Positions 23,300 through 35,772 of a stretch of DNA of 64,000 bases are shown one piece after another. Source of the DNA: Mangifera indica (lineage: Eukaryota; Streptophyta; Magnoliopsida; Sapindales; Anacardiaceae). The notes under the pieces were generated by a model. The model was not told where the DNA came from. It did no database searches and saw only the letters and a program-made list of their open reading frames with translations. The number at the start of each line of letters is the position of its first letter. Positions within the stretch are counted from its first letter, which is position 1. A program made the translations under genes and the position numbers. The stretch covers positions 11,547,057 to 11,611,056 of the forward strand of contig NC_058143.1 of the NCBI RefSeq assembly GCF_011075055.1. The letters run 5' to 3'.

Positions 23300-25683
23300 T
23301 ACCATCTACAAGAAGCTCTTGATCTGACGAGTCGAGATGGGCTGTAAAACTGATTTTTAAGAGTCTTATCAGTCAGCCCTGAATGACGATTGGAAATCTC
23401 TGAAGGGCTTCCATGAGAAACATAAACGTTTGCTGTCATATCCTGCAACGACCTCCAGGGACCATGCATTTCACTTGGCTGTGTTCAGCCCAGAAAAAGA
23501 AAGAACCGCTTCAATCTTTACATAATATTTCCAAAGAAGATTTTATCATGAGGCATGGCTATTTAGGAAAAATGGCTACGAGAACACACCTCTTCATGAG
23601 GCTGCAGCCAATGGGAACCTAGAGGCCACATGTCCTAGCGTTCTTTCAATGAGCACCAGAAGACTACCACGTGCTATGAAACCTCATCTTAACCTTTTAC
23701 GTGCTCTGAAAATGTTTCACATGGCAACATGCACCCCTAGACACTCTTAGGAGACCATCGTGTGCGAACAGGAGTTTCCAAAACATTTTCACACGCCATA
23801 ATATGTTACACGCATGTGTACACTAGAAGAAATATGTAACACGCTTGAACGAACCACAAAACCATCACACATGCTACCATACCTTCTGAACAGTGCTCAC
23901 ACGCTGCATGAACCTATTTGCACGCTTGCATGCGCTTACATCTGCTATTATGAGTGTGTCACGCGCCTCCATGCGCCAAATGTGTGTTTCCACGCGCCTC
24001 CGACTATCTACACGCTCCCTCACGTGCTTCATCCACGACTTACAACCATACATGATCTTGAATGGCGCGCACGCGCACCTAGACGGGTTAATCTACACTG
24101 ATTGGGTTGATTCTGGGCATGATTTGATCCCATTTGACTTTGACCAGATCGTCTTAACGCTCTTGGCTTGCGAGTCAATCTTCCGGGTTTTCCCAAGTTT
24201 TGACCTATGACTGTGAAAGAAACCCTAGCGTCGATTTTGAGACTCCAGCAACTCAATTCGCCCGTCATTGATGGTCTAATCGGTTTCTAAGGAGTAAATT
24301 AACCTATGACTTACGGGGGTGGCTATACGGGCAATTTCGTTGTTGGATTCTTCGGCAGAAACCATTAATAGGCAAGTGAACCCAGAGTATCCATTTGATG
24401 AAGACCAGTCTTCAAAGGGAGATTATACGCCAGTCCCGTTATTGCTGGCGACTGAAAGGGGAATAGCAGAGATTGGAAACAGGTTACTAGAAGTATGTCC
24501 CCAGCCAGTTGAGCATAAAAATAAACTGGTTCAGAATATATTGCTGTGGCAATTAAGCACAGTCAATTTGATCTCATTATTGAAATATATTGAGTTGATG
24601 AGGGTGGAAATCAAAATCCATATTACATAAAATTAATTAGTTTGTATTAAAGTTTAATTCATTACATTTATATACCAATCACTTTACTAACTTTTATTAA
24701 ATGTGAAACTCTTTTTCATTTAGCCTCCAACACTCTTCAATCATGTGAAAAATAAGAAAATACTAACGACAAGGGTAGTTCAAAAGGTTGACACAAATGG
24801 CTACACCATTTTACACCATGCTGCGGACATGGAGGAAGAGACTACACAAATTAACCCTGAAGGACCTGCATAACAACTCCAGGATGAGACAAAGTGGTAC
24901 AAAATAAGCTCGGCCCCCTCTTTCTCCTACAAGATTTTTACCTCATAAATGTGCTTAAATGTAAGTTATGTTTCCATATATATGCAGCGTGCAGAGGAGG
25001 TAACACTCTTCCACTACGCCATGTTGCGCAACAAGGAAAACAAGACTTGCGAAGAGCTATTCAAAACGAAGCACAATGAACGACTCAAGCGAGCACAGCA
25101 ATGGAGAAAAGACACTCCTCACTCTTGCACTGCAGTGGCTGTTCTCGTTGCTATCGTGACCTTCTCAGCTGCCTACACTGTACCAGGAGGTTCCAATGAG
25201 AAGGGATTTCCAGTTTTCCTCAACAACACTCTCTTCTTGGTTTTCACAGTCATGGAGGCTATTGCTTTAACTTGCTCCTTGACCTCCATTGTAATGTTCT
25301 TGTTCTTCCTCACATAGCCTTATACGTGTGAAGAATTCCACTATAGTCTCCCTGACAGACTCACAATAGGCTTCGCCTTAATCTTCATTTCGTTGACAAC
25401 AATAATGCTTGCATTTGCGACAACATTATTGCTCATAGTTTGTTCGGGAAAGCCACATTGGACCACCACTATCATTTACACTGCTGCATTTTTTACTGTC
25501 AGCATATTTGCGCTCACGAATTTTCCTCTGTATGCTGCATTTGAGAAAACTTTATTCAAGTTGTATCGTAAATTGTCTAGGAATCTGCATTTCAAAAAGC
25601 CTCCACCATACAGAGTAGCTTGGGGACGAGGTAAATTGTCCAAGAAGAATGTTAATCATAATAAGCGTAGGCTCTCAGTCTGA
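23300..25683 (+). pseudogene. Pseudogene C: ankyrin/PGG gene, interrupted and frameshifted
   Basis: Exon-1 homology runs about 23300-23630 from an ATG at 23337, but the reading frame stops after eight residues (MGCKTDF then TAA) and shifts again within the FHLAVFS segment. From about 23630 to 24340 the middle of the gene is replaced by unrelated sequence. Exon-4 homology resumes at about 24350 (VNPEYPFDEDQSSKGDY), is broken by about 150 bp of foreign sequence near 24570-24725, and continues to about 24900 with a TAA in the GPA(Y) region. The exon-4 donor has lost its G (AAATAAGC instead of AAAGTAAGC). Exon 5 (24987-25683) keeps the PGG motif (AAYTVPGGSNEKGFPVF) and helices but has a TAG at 25315-25317 between helices 2 and 3. 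Clearly dead as a full-length gene; a PGG fragment could still be open. Confidence 0.88.
23630..24340. other. Foreign, CACGC-rich segment inside pseudogene C
   Basis: Less AT-rich than its surroundings, with many CACGC/GCGCC motifs. It replaces the end of exon 1, exons 2-3 and the start of exon 4. Overlapping open frames on both strands look compositional, not coding. Origin not recognised. Confidence 0.5.
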
Positions 25684-26159
25684 AGGATAAGTTGCTACAA
25701 GGCCAAACGAAGGAGGTTGATAAGTCTCCGGCGCAAGAGATATTACAAATTAGTGCAACTTTTGTATCAATTGTTTAGGGTTTGATCAAATCAAGTATAA
25801 GTATCAAATAAGTGAGTCTTTTACTCTGTTCTATTAGAATTTTATATAAATAGTGGGTATCTTTTAATTTGTATATTATCTTGTCTCCATCAATTCAAAA
25901 CATTTGGTGTATTTTCGTTATGCTCCAATAAGATTTTTAGTTTATTATCGAAACATCTACCCAATCCTAAGTATACTTCAAGAAACTCATATTGAATTCA
26001 ATATTTGAGGATTGTATAATTTATATCTATATATATATATATTCCAATTTTTACTCTCCTATTGAATAATTAATTAATAGTACTAAATTATACAATGATA
26101 TGTTTGAGTCATTCAAACCCATGTACTATTTCACTAATTTAAGAAAAGTGGTATATCAA

Positions 26160-29071
26160 TGTTTTTAAAACCGAATCGATAGTCAAACGAAACATAATAT
26201 TTAAAAGCCAATTAGAGTGTTGATATTTTATAAGGGTTTAAGTAATAAACTTTTAAATTGTTAATAATATATTGGTATTTGACAATTATATTAAATGTTA
26301 ATGATAGTTTTGTGATTTTAATAAAAGCAAAACAATTAATTTCAGGACAATCAAATAAAATTTTTTGATAAAAATGGATGATGGGTAAAAATTTGACATT
26401 TTAAAATCTAAAGAGTAAAAAAGTGCTTTCGTAAAACATTGGGTGGGAAATGGTTAGTTAACCAGTTTTGTCTAAATTCATATGTTTCTCCACCTCCTCT
26501 TATGAAGACCCACATCTTGGATCGGTCCATAGGTCGTAGCCTAAGGCTCTAGGCGTGTCTTGTAATTTTACTATCATGTCCTCATTGGTTGTACCCAAAA
26601 AAGGGACTATAGACTAGACTAATCTAGTTACAAATTTAGTAATTATTAATTATTTCTGTCAAAAATGGAAATGATCATCTAATAAGGAAGTTTAATACAT
26701 TAAATAGTATGAATATGGAGAATCTACACACAATACAAATAACATTAATCATAAGATAATAATCATGTATCGTCTTCACGGTAAAATATATGTCAATGTC
26801 AAATATCATTTTCTAATAAATGTTCATATCGTCGAATACTAGTTTGCCTAACCAATTTAGGCAAGCATTGTTCTAATGATGTATTAGGTGTTAGAGCTCA
26901 TAGTTTAGGATCCAATTTTTTATTCTCTAAAGACAATATTATCATTAGTGTTGGATATTCTTAACTAATAAATGCCCTAATCATCTTTGATTGACATTGT
27001 TTTAATGTTATGTTAGGTGTTAGAGTAGATTCCAAAAGGTTATTTTAACAATTATTTTAAAACTAAAATCAAATCATAATATAAAGTTATATCAAATCAA
27101 CCACTCTGTTATAGAGTTTTACTATATCTTATGGCAGGATATCATCGACTAATCATTTCCCAAAAATGTGTCTTGGATTACTTACTATAACCATATCAAT
27201 CAATTCTACTTATAAATTGAAGTCCTATGTTTCCATCATCATCTAAATAATTACAATTTCTTTTTTCTTCAAGATCTATGGAGCTTCAGTCTTCATCCTC
27301 TCCAATGAGTCCTTTCTTAAATAAATTCCAGTGAGAGTACTGAATAAACTTACAAAAAGTTTCATCACAGTCAGATTAGTAACTCATCAGAAGTCTACGG
27401 CCATTAAAATCACATGGCAACAGTATTTTACGGTGTTAAAATCACATTCAGGGTATTCAATGACACAGAGGCAGTATTTTGTTCACATATATTGATATTT
27501 TGTTTACATGTAGCAATATGCTACTTACTATAAAAGATATTTATGTACTAAATTATTTAAAACATTGTTACAAAGATCCAAAAAATAATATATGTAAGCA
27601 AAACATCAGTCTGTTGAAGTTATTGATCCATTACCATACTGTGACCCTACCTTCCACCCACACACATTATCATATTATGTCAAAATTCCCAGTTTTACAC
27701 ACACAAAAGCAGATTCGTAATTCAACCCACTGAAGCATGGACATTGAAGAAGAACCAGTACATGCTACTTATAGCCAAATCAATAAAGTTACTAGGCTGG
27801 TACCCTAGCATGACCCTACCCTTCAGGAACATATTCTATCATGTCACATCAAATTTCCTATTGCTTTCAGAAAGTGATAGGACCTCGGTTTGGAAAGTGT
27901 ACACAAGGAGACGTGGTTCCAACACCGGCCAAATGGACCAGTAAAGGAATGTGGCCGAGGGAGAGATTCTAACGATGTTGGGTAGGGGGGGGGGGGGGGG
28001 GTGTGGTGTGTTTGTGGGGGAAGGGAATCTCACATGGACCTATGGGGTGGAAGAAGGGGGGAAGGCAGGAATAAATTAAGAAGGGATTGCGAAGCATTGA
28101 GCTGATTGAGAAGTTCCGGCTCCTTGATTTGCCGGACTTTAGTTGGTTAGCTTCTGCTGTTGATATTAATCATCTAGTGTGGACTCTGTAAAGATAGGAA
28201 CTCTCGTTGATTATACATAAATAAATACATATATATGTATATATATCCACACACACAAACACATATATATTTGTGTGTGTGTGAATTAATGTTTTGTCTT
28301 CAATCCTGAGTAGTGTTTGACTGTGAGTGCGGGTTGGCTGTTTTATGTTTTTGTGTGTGTGAGAAATTGGTGTGCTGAGAATTACCCAAAAATAAAATTG
28401 GTGTGTTGAGGAATTAGGTGCTGCAGGTTCAGGGTTCCATCAGAAAGCAAACAAAGCTGAATTACAACTGACCTATTAAAGCCAGAACAAGAACCAAACA
28501 TCGTACTTCTAACTATCACATCAGTCCAGTAACGTTACCGGACCAGTACCATTCTGAGAACCTACCTCCTGAAACGCAACCTAATATATGATATCAAAAA
28601 TACCATTTTTTCACAAGAAAAAGAATCTGATTTTGAAACTGACCCATTATAACTGAGCATAAAAAGCCTGAAAACACATAAAAGATCTTTAAACAAAGAA
28701 AAATTTAACTAAAATATAAATATTTGAGGGGCTTTCAGGAAATACAATGTCGTTAAAATATGTGAAAAGTCAAGTGTTTTTACTTAAATTTTGGTTATGT
28801 GTTAAATTTTTTTTTAATTATTTTTTATTTTATATATTTTCACAATATAATTAATTAACACTATAATAATAAAAATATTTAAAAAGAAGTTGAATAACAT
28901 GATAAAAAATTGAATAAATTACACTTTTTCCTTAAAGGTCAGAGTCGAAAACACTTTTCAATTTCTAAATGATATAAATAAACATTTTTTCACTTAAAAT
29001 AAATTATTTTAAAAATAATGACATAAATGTGAATAAATAATTTCACTATCCATAAATTTTGAGAAATAATA
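26160..29071. other. Gene-free interval
   Basis: Contains the start of a CAAGGTTTT-type end (about 26162), a lone Mutator-like right end (about 26430-26455), degenerate repeats at 27600-28670, the G run and GT/TA repeats at 28215-28290. No gene recognised. Confidence 0.5.
27985..28001. repeat. 17-bp homopolymer G run
   Basis: Seventeen consecutive G within GGTAG...TGTGG; purine-rich context downstream to about 28060. Confidence 0.9.
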
Positions 29072-29700
29072 AGGCCAAACGACTATTTCCCACCCAAGGT
29101 ATGTTGCAATCCCAAATTTCCCCTTTTTATCTTTGATAATCTCAAACACCCACCCATGAGTAGTTAAAATTAACGGAACTCTAACTCCTTGAAATTTTAT
29201 CTCTTTTGACCCTTTAAACTTTAAAAACTAAAAGTTTCTCCCAACCTAAATTTAAATAAATGGTAGTTTCATCTTAGGGTTTTGTTTTGAAATCTTCGAC
29301 TCTATTACCGACAGCATCTCCCTCCTGAAGCGTCCTCTCCCTCCGACAGTCTCTCTCCTTCCATTTGAACACCTGATCAGTGTCGGAGAAGCAATGGAAG
29401 ACGAAAAACTTTGTTAGGGAAGACGAAACTCTTCATCTTCCCAGAGGTCTTCTTCTAGTTAATGTTTTTTTAAATTTCTTTTAGTCAGGGTTTTGTTTTG
29501 AAATCTTCGGCTCTATTACCGACAATCTCTCCCTCCCGAAGCGTCCTCTTCCTCCGACAGTCTCTCTTCTTCCATTTGAACACCTGATCGGTGTCGGAGA
29601 AACGGTGGAAGACGAAAAGCTTCGTTAGGGAAGACAAAACTCTTTATCTTCCCAAAGGTCTTCTTCTAGTTAATGATTTTTTAAAATTTTTTTTGGTTGA
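29072..29700. mobile_element. One-ended Mutator-like MITE with internal tandem duplication
   Basis: Left end AAGGCCAAACGACTATTTCC at 29072, but no matching right end. The interior holds two direct copies of about 212 bp (29275-29486 and 29487-29698), each from AGGGTTTTGTTTTGAAATCT to the AGTTAATG...TTTTT stretch. Confidence 0.65.
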
Positions 29701-31905
29701 TTTGAGGTTATATTATAATTTAAAAAAAAATAAGGTAGAAAGGATAAAATGGTAAACACATTTTTAGGCCTTTTTTTTTAACTATTAACATAGTTATATT
29801 TTTAGTGAGAAAACATAATTTATCTCATTTAAGGAGCAAAAAAATGTTTTTAGGCCAAAGCTTACGAGTGAAAACATACGTTACTCCTTTGTATTTAATA
29901 GCGTTTTATGTACCACAATTTAATTTTTTTTTTTTGGAAATATTTTTAACTCATATGTGTATTAATATATATAAATATATTAATTTTTCAAAATTTTCAT
30001 TTATTGTGGGTTTTGTTTTTTTTAGTTTGAGTCGTTTTGTTTAACCCCAATTTAAAATTTCTTTTAATTTCTAAAATCAATTAAATTAAAAATATAATTT
30101 ATGTTATGCAAAGTTAACATTTTTTAAAATCATTTTCAACTTGAATTTGTCAAATCAAAATTAATAAACAACAAATAGACTACACATTTGTTCAAAAGCA
30201 ATTCCTCCCTGAAATTTTTCCCCTTTTAGCTGGTTATTTATTTTTTTTTTGAAGTGTATGAAATTATACTGAAATATATTTGTGATTTTGAAAAATTTAT
30301 GAAAAATCCTATGGAAAGAAATACTGAATCCGCAAAATCTTGACCAGAAATATTCTTGGTTTGAATTTTTTGTGGGTTTTCCATAACTCACAAAAAAAAA
30401 TAAAAATAAAAAGGATTAAGAAACTATAAAACTTAAAAAAAAAAAAAGGAGAATTTTAAAATTATTTATTAAATTTAATTTTTGATAATTAGTTATAGTT
30501 GTTTACTAAATTTGTGTATACTCAAAGAATTATACGGATATAACTAGTAGAATATAGTTGATATATGGCCAAATGACAATTCCCAATCGAACTTTGATGA
30601 AACAACAATTTTTTATCCATTAAGCATGAGTATTTTATTTGCCATCATCCACTTCCATTAATAACAAGTGTTAAGCGGAAATGCAAAAATGTAATCTTTT
30701 ATAAAATTAGAAGTTATTCTGCAATACCTACTTCAAAGACTTCCTAGAATTTGAGGAGTAGATATTTAGCACAGTCTTCATCCATTTTGTGCTTTTTCAT
30801 TAAGTAACTCGAGGAGATTTGACTTTGAAGTTTTGGTTTAGATTGAATGAAGTTATTGTTAGTGACAGATGAGTTTTAATCATCACACCAAGCTACAACT
30901 AATTCTAACTTTAAAAAGAGTTTGAATGAAGTTTAACCAATATTACCTTTTAGGATGTGTTTTATTTGAATAATCTTTTATTACAAAAAATAAAAGATTA
31001 CTAGGTAAATAAATTATCTTGAAAATTATTAGATATAAATTATTACTATATTTGATAAAAATACCAAAATATATTTTTATTTAGATAGTTTTCATAATTA
31101 TTATAAAATATTTTTCATATTACTTATTGTATTAATTGAAAATAAAGATATTTTTATCTTTAAAATATAATAAGGATAGAATAATAAAAAAATTAAAATT
31201 ACTTTAATAATATTTAAATATTTAAGATAAAATTAATAATAAAATTATGTCTTATATTATTTATCATATTACTTAACAATTAAACAGTCTAACCAAACAA
31301 CACTATAATTTTTGAAAAACTTTCAAGCTAGCCTATTTTTACTGATGGGCCTAAATGTGTTGGGCCACACTCCAATTTTTTTGTTTTTTAAATGGATGAA
31401 AAAAATTAATAAATTTAATGTTTTGTAACTTCTGTAAATCGTTAGTCAATCAAAATTTTTATATCGAAATTTTGTCCTTTAATTTTTATTACATAAAAAT
31501 AAAAAAAAAAGTGTGGAAAACTTTATAAATCATGAAGAGAGTCTTTTAAATATATATGCAACAATGTGTATTTAAATAGATTTTTATTTATTTAATGACA
31601 AAATTTGACAAGAAGATGAATTAGCATGTTAACAAAGAAATATTTATATAAGATAGAAAGATACAATTGTTATCATAGATAATAATTTCTTTGTGATAGA
31701 TGGATCAACTAACACATTATACAAAGTAAAGGAAGGAGACTCAAGAGCACCTGTATGGGTGATGAGGAAACAGACACCACCATCTACTGTGAGTTGTTAA
31801 GGCCCTTCATACGGTTTAATAGAAAAGAGGGTACTTAGTGTATCTATGAAATGATGAGAAGCCCTGAATTTAGTATACCATAATGTAGTGGCTTTGACTT
31901 AAGGT
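29701..31905. other. Gene-free AT-rich interval
   Basis: A lone Mutator-like left end near 30566 (GGCCAAATGACAATTCCCAA), the probable Tourist-like element and otherwise featureless sequence. Confidence 0.5.
30953..31306. mobile_element. Probable Tourist-like MITE
   Basis: Left GGATGTGTTTTATTTGAATA and right GTCTAACCAAACAACACT are imperfect inverted ends of the GTGTTTGGTT type around a very AT-rich interior. The target duplication is unclear. Confidence 0.5.
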
Positions 31906-31929
31906 GTGTAACACCTATAAGTAAGTCTA

Positions 31930-32470
31930 AGGGTATTTTAGTATTTTTCTTTTTTTGTGTTTAATTGTGATTTGTGATGAGATTTTGTAGGAACGACCTC
32001 TCCAAAAGTGAATGAACGTGTCAAGCGAAAGAACGATCGTGTTTGGTTATAAGGTCAACATTGGTCAATACAAGATTGATCGTAATAAAAAATTAAAGGG
32101 ATGTCTGTCCCTAATAGAGTACATACCTATGTAAGGCTTATGTGAGGAGCACGAGGAGATCAAGGTGTGAAATGATCGTGTATCTATAATAAAGTAAGGA
32201 AATGATTGTTTTACCCCTAGATAATGTCTAAAGAGGGAGAGAGAAAAGAAAGAGAAAGGAAAGGGCTTAGCAAGACCAGTTAGGACAAATAGCTAAAGTT
32301 AAGGTGCCCGATTATTTGGGAGGTAGCACAGACCTCGATCGAGTCAAATTCAGATAAAAAATAAATTGAGAAGATATTTAAAAGCAATAGGACTATATGA
32401 GAGATAGATACCCATCAAATACATCATGTACTTAGCGTCAAGAGATATTAGCCACATAGTATAATTTAGT
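31930..32470. repeat. Segmental duplicate shared with 49560-50100
   Basis: Matching blocks include GACCTCTCCAAAAGTGAATG / GATCTCCCTAAAAGTGAATG, TTATGTGAGGAGCACGAGGA and GGACAAATAGCTAAAGTTAA. In both places it lies immediately 5' of a PGG relic. It has no recognisable coding sequence; origin unknown. Confidence 0.65.
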
Positions 32471-32477
32471 TCAGGTG

Positions 32478-32906
32478 TGTATGAGTGGTCTTTACAGTTG
32501 CATACACTATGCCTAAAGCAGTCTCTTCGTGGCTTTCACAGTCATGGATCTTATTGCTTTGGCTTGCTCCTTGACCTTGGTTGTAATGTTCTTGTTCGTC
32601 TTTACATTGCAATATCCATATAAAGAATTCTGTGACGCACTCCCTGACAGACTCTCAATAGGCTTCACGTTACTCTTCATTGCATTAGCTACAACAATGA
32701 TTGCATTAACGACAATAATATTGCTGATAGTTAGTTCGGAAAAGCCACATTGGGCCACCACTGTCATGTATAATGCTACATTTTCTCCTATTAGCATATC
32801 TATACTCATGCAATTTCCTATGTATGCTTCATTTGAGAAAAGTTTGCTCATCATCTATCGTAGATTGTCTAATAATCGGCATGTCATAAAGACTCCACTG
32901 CCCTAG
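32478..32906 (+). pseudogene. PGG-domain relic (ankyrin gene exon 5 only)
   Basis: Only the last exon of an ankyrin/PGG gene remains. The beginning (VVFTVAYTMP) has lost the PGG glycines and the following segment by an internal deletion with a frame change near 32515. From 32529 the reading frame is open: MDLIALACSLTLVVMF, LSIGFTLLFIALATTMIAL and the last helix ending MYASFEKSLLIIYRRLSNN, then TAG. No ankyrin exons are present upstream; instead there is a duplicated non-genic block also found upstream of the relic at 50.1 kb. Not expected to make a functional channel-like domain. Confidence 0.85.
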
Positions 32907-32999
32907 AAGCCAACTTACGGATGGAGTTCCACTGTAGACCAAGTAGGTCCTTTCGCATACGGAGTAGCTTCTAATCGATGGTTAATTGTTTAAGAAGAA

Positions 33000-33989
33000 T
33001 GTAAATGATAGAAAGCCTCAGCTCCCAGTCTGAAGGATTTATATAAGTTGAGGTTGGTAAGTGTCTGATTGTTAAATAAAAAGGTATTTTACTAAGTTTT
33101 GGTTCATGTAAGTAATGGGCATTTTTAAGAGTTAATTAAAATGAATTTATAAATTTAAGACATTTGATGTATTTTTTTCATCCTTCAATAAGAGTTATAC
33201 TTTATTTTCCATACATCGATTGTCTCATTTATTGATTCGATAAACTTTTACTGAATTTAATATTAGAGGCTTCTATTATTTCCTCATATATATTCCAATT
33301 TCCCTTCTCTGACTGATTAATTAATTAATAGTGCTAAAACATATAGTCATGTTTCTAAGTCATTCAAACCCATGTATTATTTCACAATTCCAAGAGAAAA
33401 TGATCGGTAAACATCAAGAGAGAGCTTACTTCCTTGATGAGCACATATATAAAACTTAAAACTATATGAACACTGGATCAAAAGCCCATGCTTTAAATTC
33501 CAAAGTATAATTTAAGTCCTATACCTTTCATTTTGAATCATAACAAGCTGATCAAGTACTGGTTTAAAAATTGACAAAGATTGGTTGATCAAAACCTCTA
33601 ACAAATCCAAATATGTCAATACAAAAATTATCGGTTGAATGACTATATATCCTTCATCCTTCGCAAAGGATGCATAAGAAGCCAATCGACAAAAATTTTC
33701 TAGTCTGTCACCCTTTTAGTGTGAAATTTTAATCATAAGGCTTTATCGACTCTATGTTTACTTTCCAAATAACCAATCTTTGAAAAGAAAGCCACCTAAT
33801 GATAATAATTTTATCTCAATTAACAATACAAATGTTCCCCAACTAGCTTCCAATCTTCTTCCTGTCCAACCTTTCCTAATCTCTTGAAGATATGTGCTTG
33901 TGCTTTTAAGCTCCAGACAGAATCATGTTTGAACTGACCCACTTGCCAAATTTTCATTACTGATTATTTTGCCACAAATTCTTCTTCAA
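33000..33989. other. 3' flank of PGG relic and 5' part of OVATE locus
   Basis: To about 33450 it matches ankyrin-gene 3' flanks; 33580-33960 matches 22015-22390. Possible degraded OVATE N-terminus is at the right edge. No intact gene. Confidence 0.45.
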
Positions 33990-34483
33990 AGCTCCTTGTT
34001 CATGCTTGACAAAAGAAACCCTTCATAGAATACTACAAGAAGCACAAACTCAAGGGATCCAAAGCCTTGTGTTGCAGTTGCAAACTTAGAATTTCTTCCT
34101 CAAAGGAATCCGAAAGTTCAAGTTCCGATCAATTCCTATCCATCTCAAGCCACGCACATGCCATGGTTCAAAAGAGACTCAACCAAATGATTAAAGAAAG
34201 GCAAGAGGCAAGACACAAAAAGAGAAGAAAGCAATGAGGTAGTGAAGGGATCACTAAATTTATTATCATGGTAGCCATGCAAAAGTCCTCCTATGATTCG
34301 AGAGAAGATTTCAGATCTTCCATGGCTGAGATGATATGGCCAATCCGAATTAAAGAAGCCAAAGATCTTCAAAGCTTGTTGAATTATTATATGTCTCTGA
34401 ATTCTAAGGAATATCATGGGATTATACTTGAGGCTTTTTATGAGGTTTGTACTAGTTTGTTTTCATCTTGTAAATGCCATTGA
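33990..34483 (+). pseudogene. OVATE-family protein relic, longest copy
   Basis: One frame runs KKPFIEYYKKHKLKGSKALC, SSSKESESSSSDQFLSISSH, MVQKRLNQMIKERQEARHKK and RRKQ, then an in-frame TGA at about 34234, then GSEGITKFIIMVAMQ and the OVATE domain [37 protein letters not shown], ending TGA at 34483. The Ser-rich stretch followed by a basic helix and the C-terminal OVATE domain is the usual family layout. The domain itself is intact; the single TGA in the linker and the degraded N-terminus make it a likely pseudogene. A short C-terminal protein from an internal ATG (34268) is possible but unproven. Confidence 0.8.
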
Positions 34484-34489
34484 GAATAT

Positions 34490-35770
34490 TTTTGAAATTA
34501 ATTTAGATGCTATAGCCTTATTATTCAATGAGCATGAGTTCTTTGTGAGAATATGACTACCAATTTTATAATTATAACTCAAAAAATGATCTTATATAAA
34601 CTTTCAATCATATTATATTGTACTATTTTGATTTTTATAATTAGAATCAGTAATCATTTTATCTATAAGACACGATTATAAATATTCCAAACCCATATTT
34701 AACTAAGATAAAATCTTAAAATATAAACATATTATTCATTTACTACCTTTGCTTTACTTATAAGTTTGTGTTCCTTGTCTCACAGAGAATAAATTATAAC
34801 ACATTTCCCAACAAATATGTGTAGTTTAACTTTATCTTTATCAAGAATTAAGCATATCTACAGTATCACTATTAAGATATTGTTCATTTTGAATATAATA
34901 CAATTTTGCTTTTGGTTTTTGTAACCTAAAAAATGTTTTGACAATTTAAAAGTTCATAGACAATTACATTATTTTTGTATTAGCATTTCCGAGCAATATT
35001 AGACATGTCATATATGCCAAATATTTCTCTCATATTTTGTCAATGTAAGATCTATGTTGGGATGTTACAATGAAACCTAGTTTTGGGTAAAAATTGTTTA
35101 TTTTTAATTTATTTGATTATACATAATCAAATATCTTTTATCTTTATTATGTTTTCATAATCTTTTGTTGTATATATACTTTCAATCCTATTATACTAAT
35201 ATAGTATTATTTTACCTTTTATAATTAAAATCGGTTAGGTCCTTAATATATAAACACATTATTCATCCATTATTTTTCATTTATTTATGAGTTTGTGTTT
35301 GTTGTTCATAGACATGGAAAGTAAGTTATAACATTTTTCCCAATAAATATGTGATATTTAGCTTTATTTTTATAAAGGACTAAACATATCAACTTACTTA
35401 CTATTAAGACATTATACGCTTTAAAACACATAATTCATCACAGTATAGCTTTTAGGTTTTGCAACTTGAAATAATATGGGATACACATATAAACGCAATA
35501 TCTCTCTCATACCTTGTTGATGTAAAATTTGTCTCAGAAAGTTACAACATAACCTAATATTGGGAGAATCCAGATAACTACTTATTTCTAATTCATTTAA
35601 TTATAAGTTATTAATCATCTTTTATCTTTGTTATTATACTTTTATCATAATAAAATAAGAATGAGCTTTACCTTATTTTATTCTCACTATTTATACAAGT
35701 GAGCTTTATCAATTATTTAAACAAAGTAACAATACTTTACTTTATCTTCATATCCAAGGATAAAATAAGT
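34490..35770. other. Repeat-rich flank downstream of OVATE relic
   Basis: Copies of the ACACATTATTCAT/TTTGTGTTC repeat (about 34720 and 35240) and sequence shared with 51650-53000. No gene. Confidence 0.5.
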
Positions 35771-35772
35771 CC

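Noticed and set aside
23814..24268. Three overlapping frames (79-105 aa) in pseudogene C
   Set aside because: They overlap on both strands in a compositionally unusual insert; no recognisable domain.
27985..28001. Poly-G run as a G-quadruplex regulatory site
   Set aside because: A single homopolymer run far from any recognised gene; assembly or slippage artefact is as likely as function.
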